A stretch of 17,709 nt of DNA from Chitinophagaceae bacterium (lineage in GTDB: Bacteria; Bacteroidota; Bacteroidia; Chitinophagales; Chitinophagaceae), in assembly GCA_021738605.1 (NCBI GenBank), contig JAIPBY010000021.1, positions 1-17,709 of the forward strand. The letters run 5' to 3'. Made by a program: the position numbers and the translations under genes. Positions 6,801-14,384 of this stretch are shown piece after piece (the stretch's first letter is position 1; each line of letters starts with the position of its first letter). Below the pieces are notes generated by a model. It was not told the origin of the DNA. It made no database searches and saw nothing but the letters and a program-made list of their open reading frames with translations.

Positions 6801-9020
6801 ACAAAAACTTTTGCAACTTGGGGTGATCAAGTAATCAGGTTGATGGTTGAGAACAGCAAGGGTTGTAAAAGTGATACCACCACCAAAACCATCAGAATTC
6901 ATCCGAAACCTTTTGTGAACAACAGCATACCAGAAGTATGCTTGAACGATGCATTTGCTGAGTTCTTTGACAGCTCAAAAATTGCAGACAACAGTACAGG
7001 TTTTGCGCATCTTTGGAGATTTGGTGATGCCAATGCCATACCTTCAAATCCTGATAGCTCATTATTGAAAGACCCAAGACACAAATACACAGCAGCAGGT
7101 ACCTATACCATGACTCATCGCATAACCAGTCTTGCAGGTTGTGTCTCTACTAAATCAACATCTTTTATTGTGAGTGGTGCAGTACCAAAATCCAGTTTTG
7201 TGGTTTTGTTGCCTGATTCACTTTGCAGCAATGATACTGTCAGGATAAAAAATCTATCTACCGTAGACTTTGGGTTTATTGGTAAACTTGAAATTTATTG
7301 GGATTATGATAACTTCCCATCAGTAAAGGTTGTGGATCAATTGCCAGACTCAGGCAAGATATACAAACATGTTTACTCTAAGTTTTCAAATCAGCCACTA
7401 AAACCTGTCAGAATTGTAGTTCGAGCATTTTCAGGAGGAAGTTGCTCTGACGACGAGAATAGACAAGTAAATTTGTTGGGAAGCCCTGCGGTTCAATTTG
7501 ATTCTATTCCTGGAATTTGTCTGGATGCAACACCCCGTCAAATTACCCAAACCAGGTATACGGATGTAACCGGCATTGCTTCAGGAGATTCTGTCTATAT
7601 AGGAAAAGGAGTAAGTACAAAAGGTCTTTACACGCCATTGAATGCTGGGGTAGGTACTTATGTTTTACAGTACAAATTTACCGCTTCCAATGGTTGCAAG
7701 GATACTGCAAGCAAAAGCATCATTGTTTGGCCCAGGCCAACGTCAGATTTTGTTTTCAGCACCTTGAATTGTGAAAAAAATCCAATTACTTTCACCAGCA
7801 GATCAGTACCCAATGCAGGTAACCTGGTAAAATGGAACTGGAATTTCGGGGATGGATCTCCGATTCAGTCAATAGGAAATTCCAATCCATTGAATTATAC
7901 CTTTGCTTTGTTCAAATCATATAATGTAAGTCTGGATGTGGTAACAAACAATGGATGCACCAGTGAACCAAAATTACTCCCTGTTAAGGTTCATCCACTT
8001 CCCCTGTTGAGTTTTGATCTTCCAAAAGTCTGTTTGCCAGAAGGAAAGGCATTGTTCGCCAACAATACCATCATTCCAGACGGAACGGGATCGCTGATTA
8101 CTTATTTATGGAATTTTGGTAATCCCAACAATACCAATCCAGCAGTCACCAAAGATGGGACTCATAACTACCTGTCTTTGGGCAGTTACAATGTAAAATT
8201 GGTGGCAACAAGCAACAACAATTGTAAAGATTCACTGACCAGACTGCTGGTTGATGTATTTCCTCAACCCAAAGCAATGTTTACAAGCCTTGATTCCGCT
8301 TGTCTCGGAAAAGATATCCAATTTACTGACAACAGCAACGGATTTGTAAGACCTGTAACAGCATGGAACTGGGATTTTGGTAATGGCAATGTTGATATAA
8401 CAAAGAATCCACTCTATTTGTATCGGGCTACAGGTACCTTTAAGGCAAGCTTGTTTGTTGTTACCGCTGAAGGTTGTGTCTCAGATACTTCTGTCAAATC
8501 AATTACCATCCACCCATATCCAAAAATATCTGCAGGACCTGACATGTATGTTTTGGATGATGGTCAAAAAACAATTCTTGCCACAGCAACTGGAAACTCC
8601 CTCACCTATGCTTGGTCTCCAGCAACCTACCTTAATTTTACTGATATCCTCCAACCCATTGTTGTAAAGCCCCAAGACGATATCATCTATACCCTCAGTG
8701 TTACGGGTAGGGGGAATTGTACCAGCACGGATGATATTGCCATTACAGTGCTTAAACTTCCTAAGCCCCCCAATACTTTCACGCCCAACGGTGATGGGAT
8801 AAATGATTTATGGGATATCAAATATTTGGATCAATATCCTGGTTGTATCTTAGAGGTATATTCACCTCAGGGACAACTTGTATTCAGGTCTGAAGGATAT
8901 GCAAAACCCTGGGATGGAACGTACAAAGGAAATACATTACCAACGGGCACCTATTACTATGTAATTGATCCTAAATCGGGAAGAAAAAAAGTTGCTGGAT
9001 ATGTAACCATTTTTAAATAG
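3876..9020 (+). CDS. Giant T9SS-secreted surface protein: IgGFc-binding-like head, PKD array, type B C-terminal domain
   Basis: A 1714-residue secreted protein. Residues 1-22 are a signal peptide (MFMRRLVVV... ending SFAQ); the ATG at 3882 is an equally possible start. Residues about 23-460 resemble the IgGFc-binding family head (FSNKGKEFWIPYS at the start). Residues 471-572 form an Ig-like module. Residues 575-1548 hold about ten PKD/Ig-like modules with the typical WNWxFGxG and YTVKL motifs. Residues 1549-1626 form one more beta module. Residues 1631-1714 are a gliding-motility-type (type B) C-terminal domain: NTFTPNGDGINDLWDI, QGQLVF, PWDGTYKG and LPTGTYYYVI. T9SS exports such proteins and attaches or releases them at the cell surface. 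A PorP/SprF gene follows 2 bases later, as in known SprB/SprF pairs. A role in adhesion is an inference; no enzyme domain is visible. Confidence 0.9.
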   Translation: MFMRRLVVVFVLTFLGTISFAQDFSNKGKEFWIPYSYHVGMVPYTPNNPVVMTLYLTSDITTTYDVEIFGGSSIQSGTINAGQVLTCIVPVSAFIDNEGKFINKAVHVTAKNPIVVYSYITQSAISGATLCLPTNVLGREYVSINYTQVSNSPNSNSYFTIIAVEDNTQVEITPTANTKNGWVAGTTYPVTLQKGEIYQVLGANNNNAQGGLYYGNDLTGSTIKSVATSTSPCKKIAVFSGAGKIRIGASCGSNTSSDNLYQQLYPLATWGKNFLTVPSFSKPLNYYRIVRSKTSSTVKLNGLVIPSASFVNGYYEFSGNAPNKIESDEPISVSQYFTTQGCDGNSSPLDPDMIILNPIEQNLSKVTLVSSNLVALTGRQHHLQIIMPNAGTGISSFTLDGNAIPASSWVKHPENSSYSYLYLSNVTQGYHTLNSDSGFNALAYGYAAAESYGYSAGSSVKDLYQTLTTNNKYATVKLPATCKGTPFKISITLPYIPVSLEWKVPNYPVIPKDNSPLLDSTSLVAGKKVYHYSLPGTFNYAAIGTYNIQVIANNPTTDGCSGEQQIDFDLQVFEPPKGGFKFTTTNCITDSIAFVDTTTSTARPVIGYSWDLGDGNFKTLKNFNYKYKNPGKYTVKYFAYTDVGCLTDTISQDVFVDSVPVSNFTIAGTTCQNKDVTFVDASRVGGGAKILKWLWVTNNSFTNSTNASVIEKFTGLQQYTVQLRVVTENGCLSPVKSLTFTNSPNPSVDFSLPKICLPDGMGTFNDLSTIADASQASFTRNWYFGDPNASATNIDTALNRISPKHRYTALGPYTVKLIVRSNNGCIDSLSKQLTEVFAQPKADFTVSPEVCLRENTKMNDQTNPQGRTMVKWNWTLSNGLKDTLQNPLFTLAAAGTYTAKLVGFTGDGCISDTSTKTFIVHPLPIADFRVIAPACETETVSFEQLSTANVGTLTRWNWRLGNATTPQDFTNSSLVTKTFATWGDQVIRLMVENSKGCKSDTTTKTIRIHPKPFVNNSIPEVCLNDAFAEFFDSSKIADNSTGFAHLWRFGDANAIPSNPDSSLLKDPRHKYTAAGTYTMTHRITSLAGCVSTKSTSFIVSGAVPKSSFVVLLPDSLCSNDTVRIKNLSTVDFGFIGKLEIYWDYDNFPSVKVVDQLPDSGKIYKHVYSKFSNQPLKPVRIVVRAFSGGSCSDDENRQVNLLGSPAVQFDSIPGICLDATPRQITQTRYTDVTGIASGDSVYIGKGVSTKGLYTPLNAGVGTYVLQYKFTASNGCKDTASKSIIVWPRPTSDFVFSTLNCEKNPITFTSRSVPNAGNLVKWNWNFGDGSPIQSIGNSNPLNYTFALFKSYNVSLDVVTNNGCTSEPKLLPVKVHPLPLLSFDLPKVCLPEGKALFANNTIIPDGTGSLITYLWNFGNPNNTNPAVTKDGTHNYLSLGSYNVKLVATSNNNCKDSLTRLLVDVFPQPKAMFTSLDSACLGKDIQFTDNSNGFVRPVTAWNWDFGNGNVDITKNPLYLYRATGTFKASLFVVTAEGCVSDTSVKSITIHPYPKISAGPDMYVLDDGQKTILATATGNSLTYAWSPATYLNFTDILQPIVVKPQDDIIYTLSVTGRGNCTSTDDIAITVLKLPKPPNTFTPNGDGINDLWDIKYLDQYPGCILEVYSPQGQLVFRSEGYAKPWDGTYKGNTLPTGTYYYVIDPKSGRKKVAGYVTIFK
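5598..8519 (+). repeat. Array of PKD/Ig-like modules inside the surface protein (residues 575-1548)
   Basis: Ten to eleven diverged modules of about 80-95 residues lie in tandem. Each carries one cysteine near its start and one in a GC or NC motif near its end; the first-module pairs are C587/C645, C671/C731, C756/C825 and C851/C909. Two kinds can be told apart. Type A has a WNW core (871-879, 955-962, 1319-1327, 1496-1504, and a diverged KWLW at 692). Type B has W-x-F-G-x-x-N-A/N (782, 1047, 1412) after a CLPDG or CLND segment. The repeats are protein-level; no long DNA identity was noticed. Confidence 0.8.
8766..9017 (+). other. Type B T9SS C-terminal sorting domain (residues 1631-1714)
   Basis: The segment begins PPNTFTPNGDGINDLWDI and continues through VYSPQGQLVF, KPWDGTYKG, TGTYYYVID and ends GYVTIFK. 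This is the layout of the 'gliding motility-associated C-terminal domain' that directs export by the type IX secretion system, with VYSPQG in place of the commoner NRWG-type turn. It contains one cysteine (C1657). Confidence 0.9.
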
Positions 9021-9022
9021 GA

Positions 9023-10045
9023 ATGATGAGAAGATTGTTATTGTTGTTTGTCTGCTTTGTCTTTGTGATTGCATCCAATGCCCAACAAAGGCCACATTAT
9101 ACCCAGTACATCATGAACAATTATATTGTCAATCCTGCCATAGGCGGTATTGAGAATTATGTAGATGTTAAGCTTAGTGCCAGAAACCAATGGATTGGCA
9201 TTGAGGGTGCTCCCAAAACCTTTTATGCTACCATTCACGGAGCCATAGGTAAATCAGACTATCGTGAATCAGTTAACTCTTTTGACATGAAAGGGCAAAA
9301 CCCAAGAGGAAAAGAGTATTGGGCCAATTATACTTCAGCCCCACCACATCATGGTGTAGGTTTTACTGCAGTCAATTATTCTACAGGCTATATTAACCGC
9401 ATGACTACTTATGCTACTTATTCTTATCATGTGGGACTAACCGGGTCAACCAGTCTTGCCGCTGGTTTTGGTGCAGGGTTTTCATCAATCAATATCAACA
9501 AAAGCAAAATTACGCTTGCAACAGCATTTGACCCTGCAATTGGTACATCAGTGAATGATATCAGCAAAATCAAGCCAGAATTGAATGCAGGCTTATGGTT
9601 GTACTCTTCGAATTATTTTGCAGGTCTTTCTGCACAACAAATCATTCCAGTGCGGTTCAATCTGGTAGACAGCGCAGCTTACAGATCAACACTGGTTCCA
9701 CATGTATTTGCCACGGCAGGGTACCGGTTTTTTCTTAACCAGGATATATCGGCATTACCTTCCGTGATGCTGCGGTATATAGCTTCTACACCCTTGGCAG
9801 TTGACATCAATGTAAAAACGCAGTACAGGGACTTGATGTGGATCGGTGCAAACTACAGGATGGGCGATGGATTTTCTGGAATGGTTGGCCTGAATGTAGC
9901 CCATACCTTCAATATCAGCTATGCCTATGATCTGAATCGGGGTAAATATCTTTTAAGTACCATGAACCGGGGTACCCATGAAATTGTACTTGGTTTTACC
10001 CTAAATAACGCTTACGGAGATCTTTGTCCAAGGAATATTTGGTAA
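9023..10045 (+). CDS. PorP/SprF-family type IX secretion outer-membrane protein
   Basis: A 340-residue protein with a signal peptide (MMRRLLLLFVCFVFVIASNAQ) followed directly by the family's opening motif, here QRPHYTQYIMNNYIVNPAIGG. The rest alternates hydrophobic and polar residues with many glycines and aromatics, as expected of a membrane beta-barrel (for example HVGLTGSTSLAAGFGAGFSS). In Flavobacterium johnsoniae the relative SprF is needed for secretion of the neighbouring large type B substrate SprB. Its start lies 2 bases after the giant gene's stop (with ATG ATG as alternative starts), which indicates one transcript and a dedicated pair. Family membership is clear; exclusive service of this substrate is an inference. 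Confidence 0.9.
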   Translation: MMRRLLLLFVCFVFVIASNAQQRPHYTQYIMNNYIVNPAIGGIENYVDVKLSARNQWIGIEGAPKTFYATIHGAIGKSDYRESVNSFDMKGQNPRGKEYWANYTSAPPHHGVGFTAVNYSTGYINRMTTYATYSYHVGLTGSTSLAAGFGAGFSSININKSKITLATAFDPAIGTSVNDISKIKPELNAGLWLYSSNYFAGLSAQQIIPVRFNLVDSAAYRSTLVPHVFATAGYRFFLNQDISALPSVMLRYIASTPLAVDINVKTQYRDLMWIGANYRMGDGFSGMVGLNVAHTFNISYAYDLNRGKYLLSTMNRGTHEIVLGFTLNNAYGDLCPRNIW

Positions 10046-10068
10046 TCCCTCAAATCTGCTTAATTTTA
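10038..10068 (+). promoter_or_regulatory. Predicted promoter of the lipoprotein gene
   Basis: TTTG at 10038-10041, a 19-base spacer, then TAATTTTA at 10061-10068, and 14 bases to the ATG at 10083. The -33 element overlaps the last codons of the PorP/SprF gene. It differs from the -7 consensus only in the last base. Confidence 0.5.
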
Positions 10069-10082
10069 TAAAAAAACATACC

Positions 10083-10517
10083 ATGGTTAATAGGTCTTTG
10101 GCTTTTTCATTTATGATGATGGTTGCTTTGACCATTTCATGTACCAAAAAAACTACACCCACCCCAACCCCTCCCACACCGCCACCACCACCAGTGGAAG
10201 TAGAAGAGAATATCCTGTTTTCAATGGATCCCGATCCTGGAACTACTACCGCAACAGCCTTGTCTGGTATTTATTCCTTCAAGGTAATTTTGAGTTCTAA
10301 AATGCCAACGACAGGTATCAGCATTGACATTACAACAAAAGCTGATCCTTCAGGAACATTGCTGGAAAGCAAAAATGTGAAATCTACTGTTGCTTCCAAT
10401 GAAATTTCTACTGGTACATTGGTTTCAGGAACCCTGTACAGTGTTACTGTTGCTGTAACCAGTCAAAAGACTGCAAGCAATACTTTAACCAAAACATTCA
10501 AAGTTGCCAGGAAATAA
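10083..10517 (+). CDS. Small surface lipoprotein with Pro/Thr-rich linker
   Basis: A 144-residue protein of unrecognised family. The N-terminus is a lipoprotein signal: a hydrophobic stretch with MMMVALTIS and a lipid-attachment Cys at position 20 (TISC). Residues 21-40 are a flexible Thr/Pro linker with a run of five prolines (PPPPP). The remaining 100 or so residues are rich in Thr, Ser and Val and alternate as in one beta-sandwich domain (IYSFKVILSS, LYSVTVAVTS, TKTFKVARK at the end). It contains no other cysteine. It follows the PorP/SprF gene by 37 bases and precedes a strong terminator, so it closes the surface cassette. It may sit in the outer membrane and assist or anchor the secreted protein, but nothing in the sequence proves this. 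Confidence 0.75.
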   Translation: MVNRSLAFSFMMMVALTISCTKKTTPTPTPPTPPPPPVEVEENILFSMDPDPGTTTATALSGIYSFKVILSSKMPTTGISIDITTKADPSGTLLESKNVKSTVASNEISTGTLVSGTLYSVTVAVTSQKTASNTLTKTFKVARK

Positions 10518-10551
10518 ACGATCTGAATTTTCCTTAAATACATTCGTACAT

Positions 10552-10583
10552 AAAAAATCCCCTTCATTTGAAGGGGATTTTTT
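10552..10583. terminator. Strong bidirectional terminator
   Basis: A perfect inverted repeat: a 14-base arm (six A's then TCCCCTTC), the loop ATTT, and the exact complement ending in six T's. On either strand the GC-rich stem runs into a T tract, so it can stop transcripts of both the lipoprotein gene (+) and the pyrophosphatase gene (-), which converge here. Confidence 0.92.
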
Positions 10584-10604
10584 CTTGCCAAGAATCGAAA
10601 TTCA

Positions 10605-13007
10605 TTATTTGCTAATTGCTTTCTCATCAATTTTAATCATCATTTTATCACCTTTTATCATTGATCTGTATTTTTCAGCATCAACAATCTTGCCATTTAC
10701 CTTCAGTACATCTTCATCATACTCAATGGTATTTGAACCCTCACCAATCAATCCGTCCGCTTTCAATGCCTGAACAAGACCTTGATCAGGACCTTCAGTC
10801 ATGCTGATTTCAGCTTTTGTAGTATCAGATTTCATGATCGAGATCTGAACATTTTTTTGGATATTGGTTGTTGTTGAAGTGGTTGTGGGGTGCATTTGTG
10901 CAAGGGTAGGGGCAATCACCAATGAAACAATCGACATCAATTTGATCAAGATGTTCATGGATGGGCCAGAAGTATCCTTGAATGGATCACCAACGGTGTC
11001 ACCAGTTACAGAAGCCTTATGGGGTTCAGATTTTTTGTAAAAAACTTCTCCATTGATTTCAACACCTTTTTCAAAGCTCTTTTTGGCATTGTCCCAGGCA
11101 CCACCAGCGTTGTTCTGGAAAATACCCATCAATACTCCACTAACAGTTGCACCAGCCAAGAATCCACCCAATGCTTCTGGTCCTAAAATGAATCCAATGA
11201 GCAAAGGAGAAACAATGGTAATAGCACCTGGCAACATCATCTTTTTCAGAGATGCTTCTGTTGAAATGGCTACACATTTATCATATTCAGGCTTTCCTGT
11301 ACCTTCCATGATACCAGGAATGGTACGGAACTGGCGACGAACTTCTTCAACCATGGCCATGGCAGCTTCACCAACAGCGCGGATAGCAAGAGAGGAAAAT
11401 ATAAAAGGAATCATTCCCCCGATAAACAAAGAAGCGAGTACATCTGCTTTGTAAATATCGATGTGTTGATTATCCGGCATGGCTACCCCTACAAAGGCAG
11501 CGAACAATGCCAGTGAAGTCAATGCAGCAGAAGCAATAGCAAAGCCTTTTCCACTGGCCGCAGTAGTATTACCCACTGCATCAAGAATATCAGTCTTCTC
11601 ACGAACGTCGCTTGGCAATTCACTCATTTCTGCTATTCCACCTGCATTGTCTGCAATAGGACCGAATGCATCTATGGCCAACTGCATGGCAGTAGTGGCC
11701 ATCATACCTGCTGCAGCAATGGCTACACCATATAAGCCTGCACAAGCAAATGAACCATAAATACCACCAGCCAATACAAGGATAGGCAAGAAGGTACTCT
11801 CCATGCCTATTGCAAGGCCTCCAATGATATTGGTTGCATGACCGGTAGCAGATTGGCGAATGATGCTCATCACAGGGCGTTTGCCCATGGCAGTGTAGTA
11901 TTCTGTGATGATGCTCATGAGAGCACCCACTACAAGACCTACAGCGATGGCACCAATAACGCCATTACGCGTAAACTCAAGGCCACGCAAGGTCATTGTT
12001 TCTGGTAAAATATAATTTACAATAAAGTATGCTGCGAATGCTGTCAGGATCATTGAACCCCAGTTACCCATGTTGAGGGCTTTTTGTACAGCATGTGTAC
12101 TAGCTCCTGCTGCATCACTCACCCTGACAAAAAAGGTACCAACGATAGACAAAAGAATACCTACGCCAGCAATAACCATTGGCAACAAAATAGGGGCAAT
12201 GCCACCAAAATTGTCATTTGAAATGGTTTCTTGTCCAAGCACCATGGTTGCCAATACAGTTGCTACGTATGAGCCAAACAAGTCAGCACCCATACCCGCA
12301 ACGTCTCCAACATTATCTCCTACATTGTCTGCAATGGTTGCTGGATTACGGGGGTCGTCCTCTGGAATACCTGCTTCAACCTTTCCAACCAAATCAGCAC
12401 CTACGTCTGCAGCCTTGGTATAAATTCCACCACCTACACGTGCAAAAAGGGCAATGCTCTCAGCGCCAAGTGAAAAACCAGTGAGAACTTCAATGGTACG
12501 CAACATGCCTTCAGCATCTCCATCTGGAGCAAAAAAATGTTTCAGAATGATGAACAAGCCTCCCAATCCCAAAACCGCTAATCCTGAAACACCAAGTCCC
12601 ATGACTGCACCGCCGGTGAAGGATACGTTGAGTGCGTTACTAAGGCTTGTTTTGGCTGCTTCAGCAGTGCGCACATTGGCTTTGGTCGCCACTTTCATGC
12701 CTATATAACCTGCTGTAGCACTGAAAACGGCACCGATAACAAAAGAAATGGCAATGCTCCAATGGCTACCTGCATTGCTCTGCGCCATGAAGCCCAAAAG
12801 CAAGGCTACTATGGCTACAAAATAGGCAAGAATCTTCCATTCTGCCTTCAAAAATGCCATGGCTCCTTCAGCAATATAAGTGCTGATTTCTTTCATTCTT
12901 TCAGAACCTGCATCCTGCTTTGATACCCATTTGAACTGGATAAATGTGTAAAGCAGTCCGACAATTCCCATCATGGGAACGAGATAGATCAAATTTTCCA
13001 TAAACAA
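10605..13007 (-). CDS. hppA: Membrane-bound ion-pumping pyrophosphatase, K+-dependent type
   Basis: An 800-residue integral membrane enzyme that hydrolyses pyrophosphate and pumps H+ or Na+ across the cytoplasmic membrane. The catalytic region [18 protein letters not shown] (201-218), [18 protein letters not shown] (227-244) and the later DNAGGIAEM (453-461) carry the Asp, Lys and Asn residues that bind Mg-PPi. In [10 protein letters not shown] (479-488) Ala483 and Gly486 are the residues found in K+-dependent enzymes; K+-independent ones have Lys and Thr. A glutamate at 183 lies seven residues before Arg190 in the fifth helix, the placement I recall for Flavobacterium-type K+-dependent H+ pumps, so H+ is the likelier ion. 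The last membrane helix ends near residue 704, and about 95 extra polar residues follow, unlike most family members. It is a single gene, convergent with the lipoprotein gene. Confidence 0.95.
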   Translation of the reverse strand: MFMENLIYLVPMMGIVGLLYTFIQFKWVSKQDAGSERMKEISTYIAEGAMAFLKAEWKILAYFVAIVALLLGFMAQSNAGSHWSIAISFVIGAVFSATAGYIGMKVATKANVRTAEAAKTSLSNALNVSFTGGAVMGLGVSGLAVLGLGGLFIILKHFFAPDGDAEGMLRTIEVLTGFSLGAESIALFARVGGGIYTKAADVGADLVGKVEAGIPEDDPRNPATIADNVGDNVGDVAGMGADLFGSYVATVLATMVLGQETISNDNFGGIAPILLPMVIAGVGILLSIVGTFFVRVSDAAGASTHAVQKALNMGNWGSMILTAFAAYFIVNYILPETMTLRGLEFTRNGVIGAIAVGLVVGALMSIITEYYTAMGKRPVMSIIRQSATGHATNIIGGLAIGMESTFLPILVLAGGIYGSFACAGLYGVAIAAAGMMATTAMQLAIDAFGPIADNAGGIAEMSELPSDVREKTDILDAVGNTTAASGKGFAIASAALTSLALFAAFVGVAMPDNQHIDIYKADVLASLFIGGMIPFIFSSLAIRAVGEAAMAMVEEVRRQFRTIPGIMEGTGKPEYDKCVAISTEASLKKMMLPGAITIVSPLLIGFILGPEALGGFLAGATVSGVLMGIFQNNAGGAWDNAKKSFEKGVEINGEVFYKKSEPHKASVTGDTVGDPFKDTSGPSMNILIKLMSIVSLVIAPTLAQMHPTTTSTTTNIQKNVQISIMKSDTTKAEISMTEGPDQGLVQALKADGLIGEGSNTIEYDEDVLKVNGKIVDAEKYRSMIKGDKMMIKIDEKAISK

Positions 13008-13060
13008 CTTTAATGCATTTGGTTATTGAACTAAACAGTGTGTTACTGACTTAGGGGCTG

Positions 13061-13068
13061 CAAAAATA
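13061..13068 (-). promoter_or_regulatory. Possible -7 promoter element of hppA (TATTTTTG on the minus strand)
   Basis: On the minus strand the octamer fits TAnnTTTG exactly and lies 53 bases before the hppA start. No good TTTG is found 19 bases upstream (TTCA is there instead). A weaker alternative, TAAAGTTG, lies immediately in front of the ATG. Support is therefore limited. Confidence 0.35.
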
Positions 13069-13145
13069 GATAAAAACTGATGAAAAATGAAGGTTTTTGC
13101 CGAATCATTTTTCCCTAAAGGAATCGGATATTCAGGGGAAGACCT

Positions 13146-14318
13146 CTACTCATCATCATCAGACTGGATACCGTATCCTTTGAAGATTGCTGCAATTTTT
13201 TTGGCCTGATAAATGCTTCTGTTGAACTTGTTTCCCAAGACAATAATGGCAGTAGAATCCTCAGGAAGTCTGCTGAAAACGGTATTGTTTCCATGCCACC
13301 ATCCATTGTGATAGATGATTTTCTTTCCAGTTGGCATTTCAACCAGTCTCCAGCCAAGCCCATAGTTACGGGTTCCTCTTCGTTCATAACTATATCCCTT
13401 AAAAGCCTCTTCCAGGGTTTTTTCAGCAAAAAGTTGGCCTTTGGATAACGCATAATCCCATTTCATCATGTCCCTAGGTGTGCTGTAAATGTTTTTGTCG
13501 CCGTAAACGGCGTCAAGAAACATCATTGGTTCCTTTTGATTGTTGAATCTGTATGAGGGAAGTACTGCTTCTGCCATGTCTACAGCATAAACAAAACTAT
13601 TGTTCATCCCAAGGGGCTTGAAGAATACACTATCGAGGTAGGCGGAAAAACTAAGCTGACTTACTTTTTCAACAATCAAGGCCAAAAGGGCGTAATTGGT
13701 GTTGCAATAGTCGAAATAAGCATTGGCCCTTCCGGGTTTAAGTTTGCTTGCATTGTCAATCAATAATTGTAAAATATCAGTGTTGTTAACAAAACGATGT
13801 GTATCCCAGCCCATTTTTTCAACAAAATGGACGTAATTGGGCAATCCGCTGCGGTGACTGAGCAAGTTCCTGATCGTAATCAATGGATATGGAAAGCCTT
13901 CCAGGTATTTTGTTACGGGATCATCCAGCAGTAATGAGGCATTTTCCCATAGTTTAAGGATGGCCATGGCGGTGAATGTCTTCGAAACAGAGGCCAGGTG
14001 AAAAGCAGTGATGGAGTCAATAGGCTCTCCACTCAATACATTTTTGAGTCCATGGTAGTTTTCAAAGATAATTTTTCCATTCCTGGCAACTAGAATTGCG
14101 CCATTGAACCTTGAGCGAAGCAATGTTTGGTCAAAAAAATGCTGGCTTGAGCTCCTGAGTTCATAGTCTATTGGTGTGAATGTAATATCGTTAGCCACAT
14201 TGATGGATGGTATGGATTCCTTCAGATCTTTGGGGAGATGCTGTCTGTATCGATCAACACAATAAAAAAGGGCCGAAAAGGCGATAAACAATATAAAGAA
14301 CAGTTTTAGTTTCTGCAT
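13146..14318 (-). CDS. Beta-lactamase-fold serine hydrolase, membrane-anchored
   Basis: A 390-residue member of the class C beta-lactamase / DD-peptidase / esterase superfamily. Residues 5-20 are one hydrophobic segment (KLFFILFIAFSALFYC), serving as an uncleaved anchor or signal peptide. The catalytic S-x-x-K is SVSK at 110-113 with Ser110 as nucleophile. The Y-x-N motif is YCN at 204-206, and the third box is HNG at 337-339 in place of KTG. LLSHRSGLPNY (153-163) and YGLGWRL (319-325) are also typical. HxG instead of KTG is common in the non-beta-lactamase members, which act as peptidases or esterases on the outer face of the membrane, so antibiotic resistance should not be assumed. It is divergent from serA, with 66 bases between starts; no clear promoter was found for it. 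Confidence 0.87.
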   Translation of the reverse strand: MQKLKLFFILFIAFSALFYCVDRYRQHLPKDLKESIPSINVANDITFTPIDYELRSSSQHFFDQTLLRSRFNGAILVARNGKIIFENYHGLKNVLSGEPIDSITAFHLASVSKTFTAMAILKLWENASLLLDDPVTKYLEGFPYPLITIRNLLSHRSGLPNYVHFVEKMGWDTHRFVNNTDILQLLIDNASKLKPGRANAYFDYCNTNYALLALIVEKVSQLSFSAYLDSVFFKPLGMNNSFVYAVDMAEAVLPSYRFNNQKEPMMFLDAVYGDKNIYSTPRDMMKWDYALSKGQLFAEKTLEEAFKGYSYERRGTRNYGLGWRLVEMPTGKKIIYHNGWWHGNNTVFSRLPEDSTAIIVLGNKFNRSIYQAKKIAAIFKGYGIQSDDDE

Positions 14319-14330
14319 TGCTGTGCTTAA

Positions 14331-14362
14331 ATTGGAAACGGAACAATAAGTTGCTAATTTTG
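14331..14362 (+). promoter_or_regulatory. Predicted serA promoter
   Basis: ATTG at 14331-14334, a 20-base spacer, then TAATTTTG at 14355-14362, an exact match to the Bacteroidota -7 consensus. The leader to the ATG at 14385 would be about 18-20 bases and contains an A-rich stretch directly before the start codon. Confidence 0.6.
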
Positions 14363-14384
14363 TTTAAATCTACAGCTAATAAAA

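Noticed and set aside
11053..12708. Several long open frames on the + strand opposite hppA
   Set aside because: They are antisense to a fully conserved membrane protein, are Ala/Pro/Ser-rich as expected from reading its codons backwards, and have no family features.
13086..13130. Hairpin candidate CCGA...TCGG with an inner TTCC/GGAA stem downstream of the serine hydrolase gene
   Set aside because: It has a large asymmetric bulge and no T run on the transcribed (minus) side.
13146..14318. Reading the serine hydrolase as an antibiotic-resistance beta-lactamase
   Set aside because: The third motif is HNG rather than KTG and there is no AmpR-like neighbour; this superfamily also includes peptidases and esterases.
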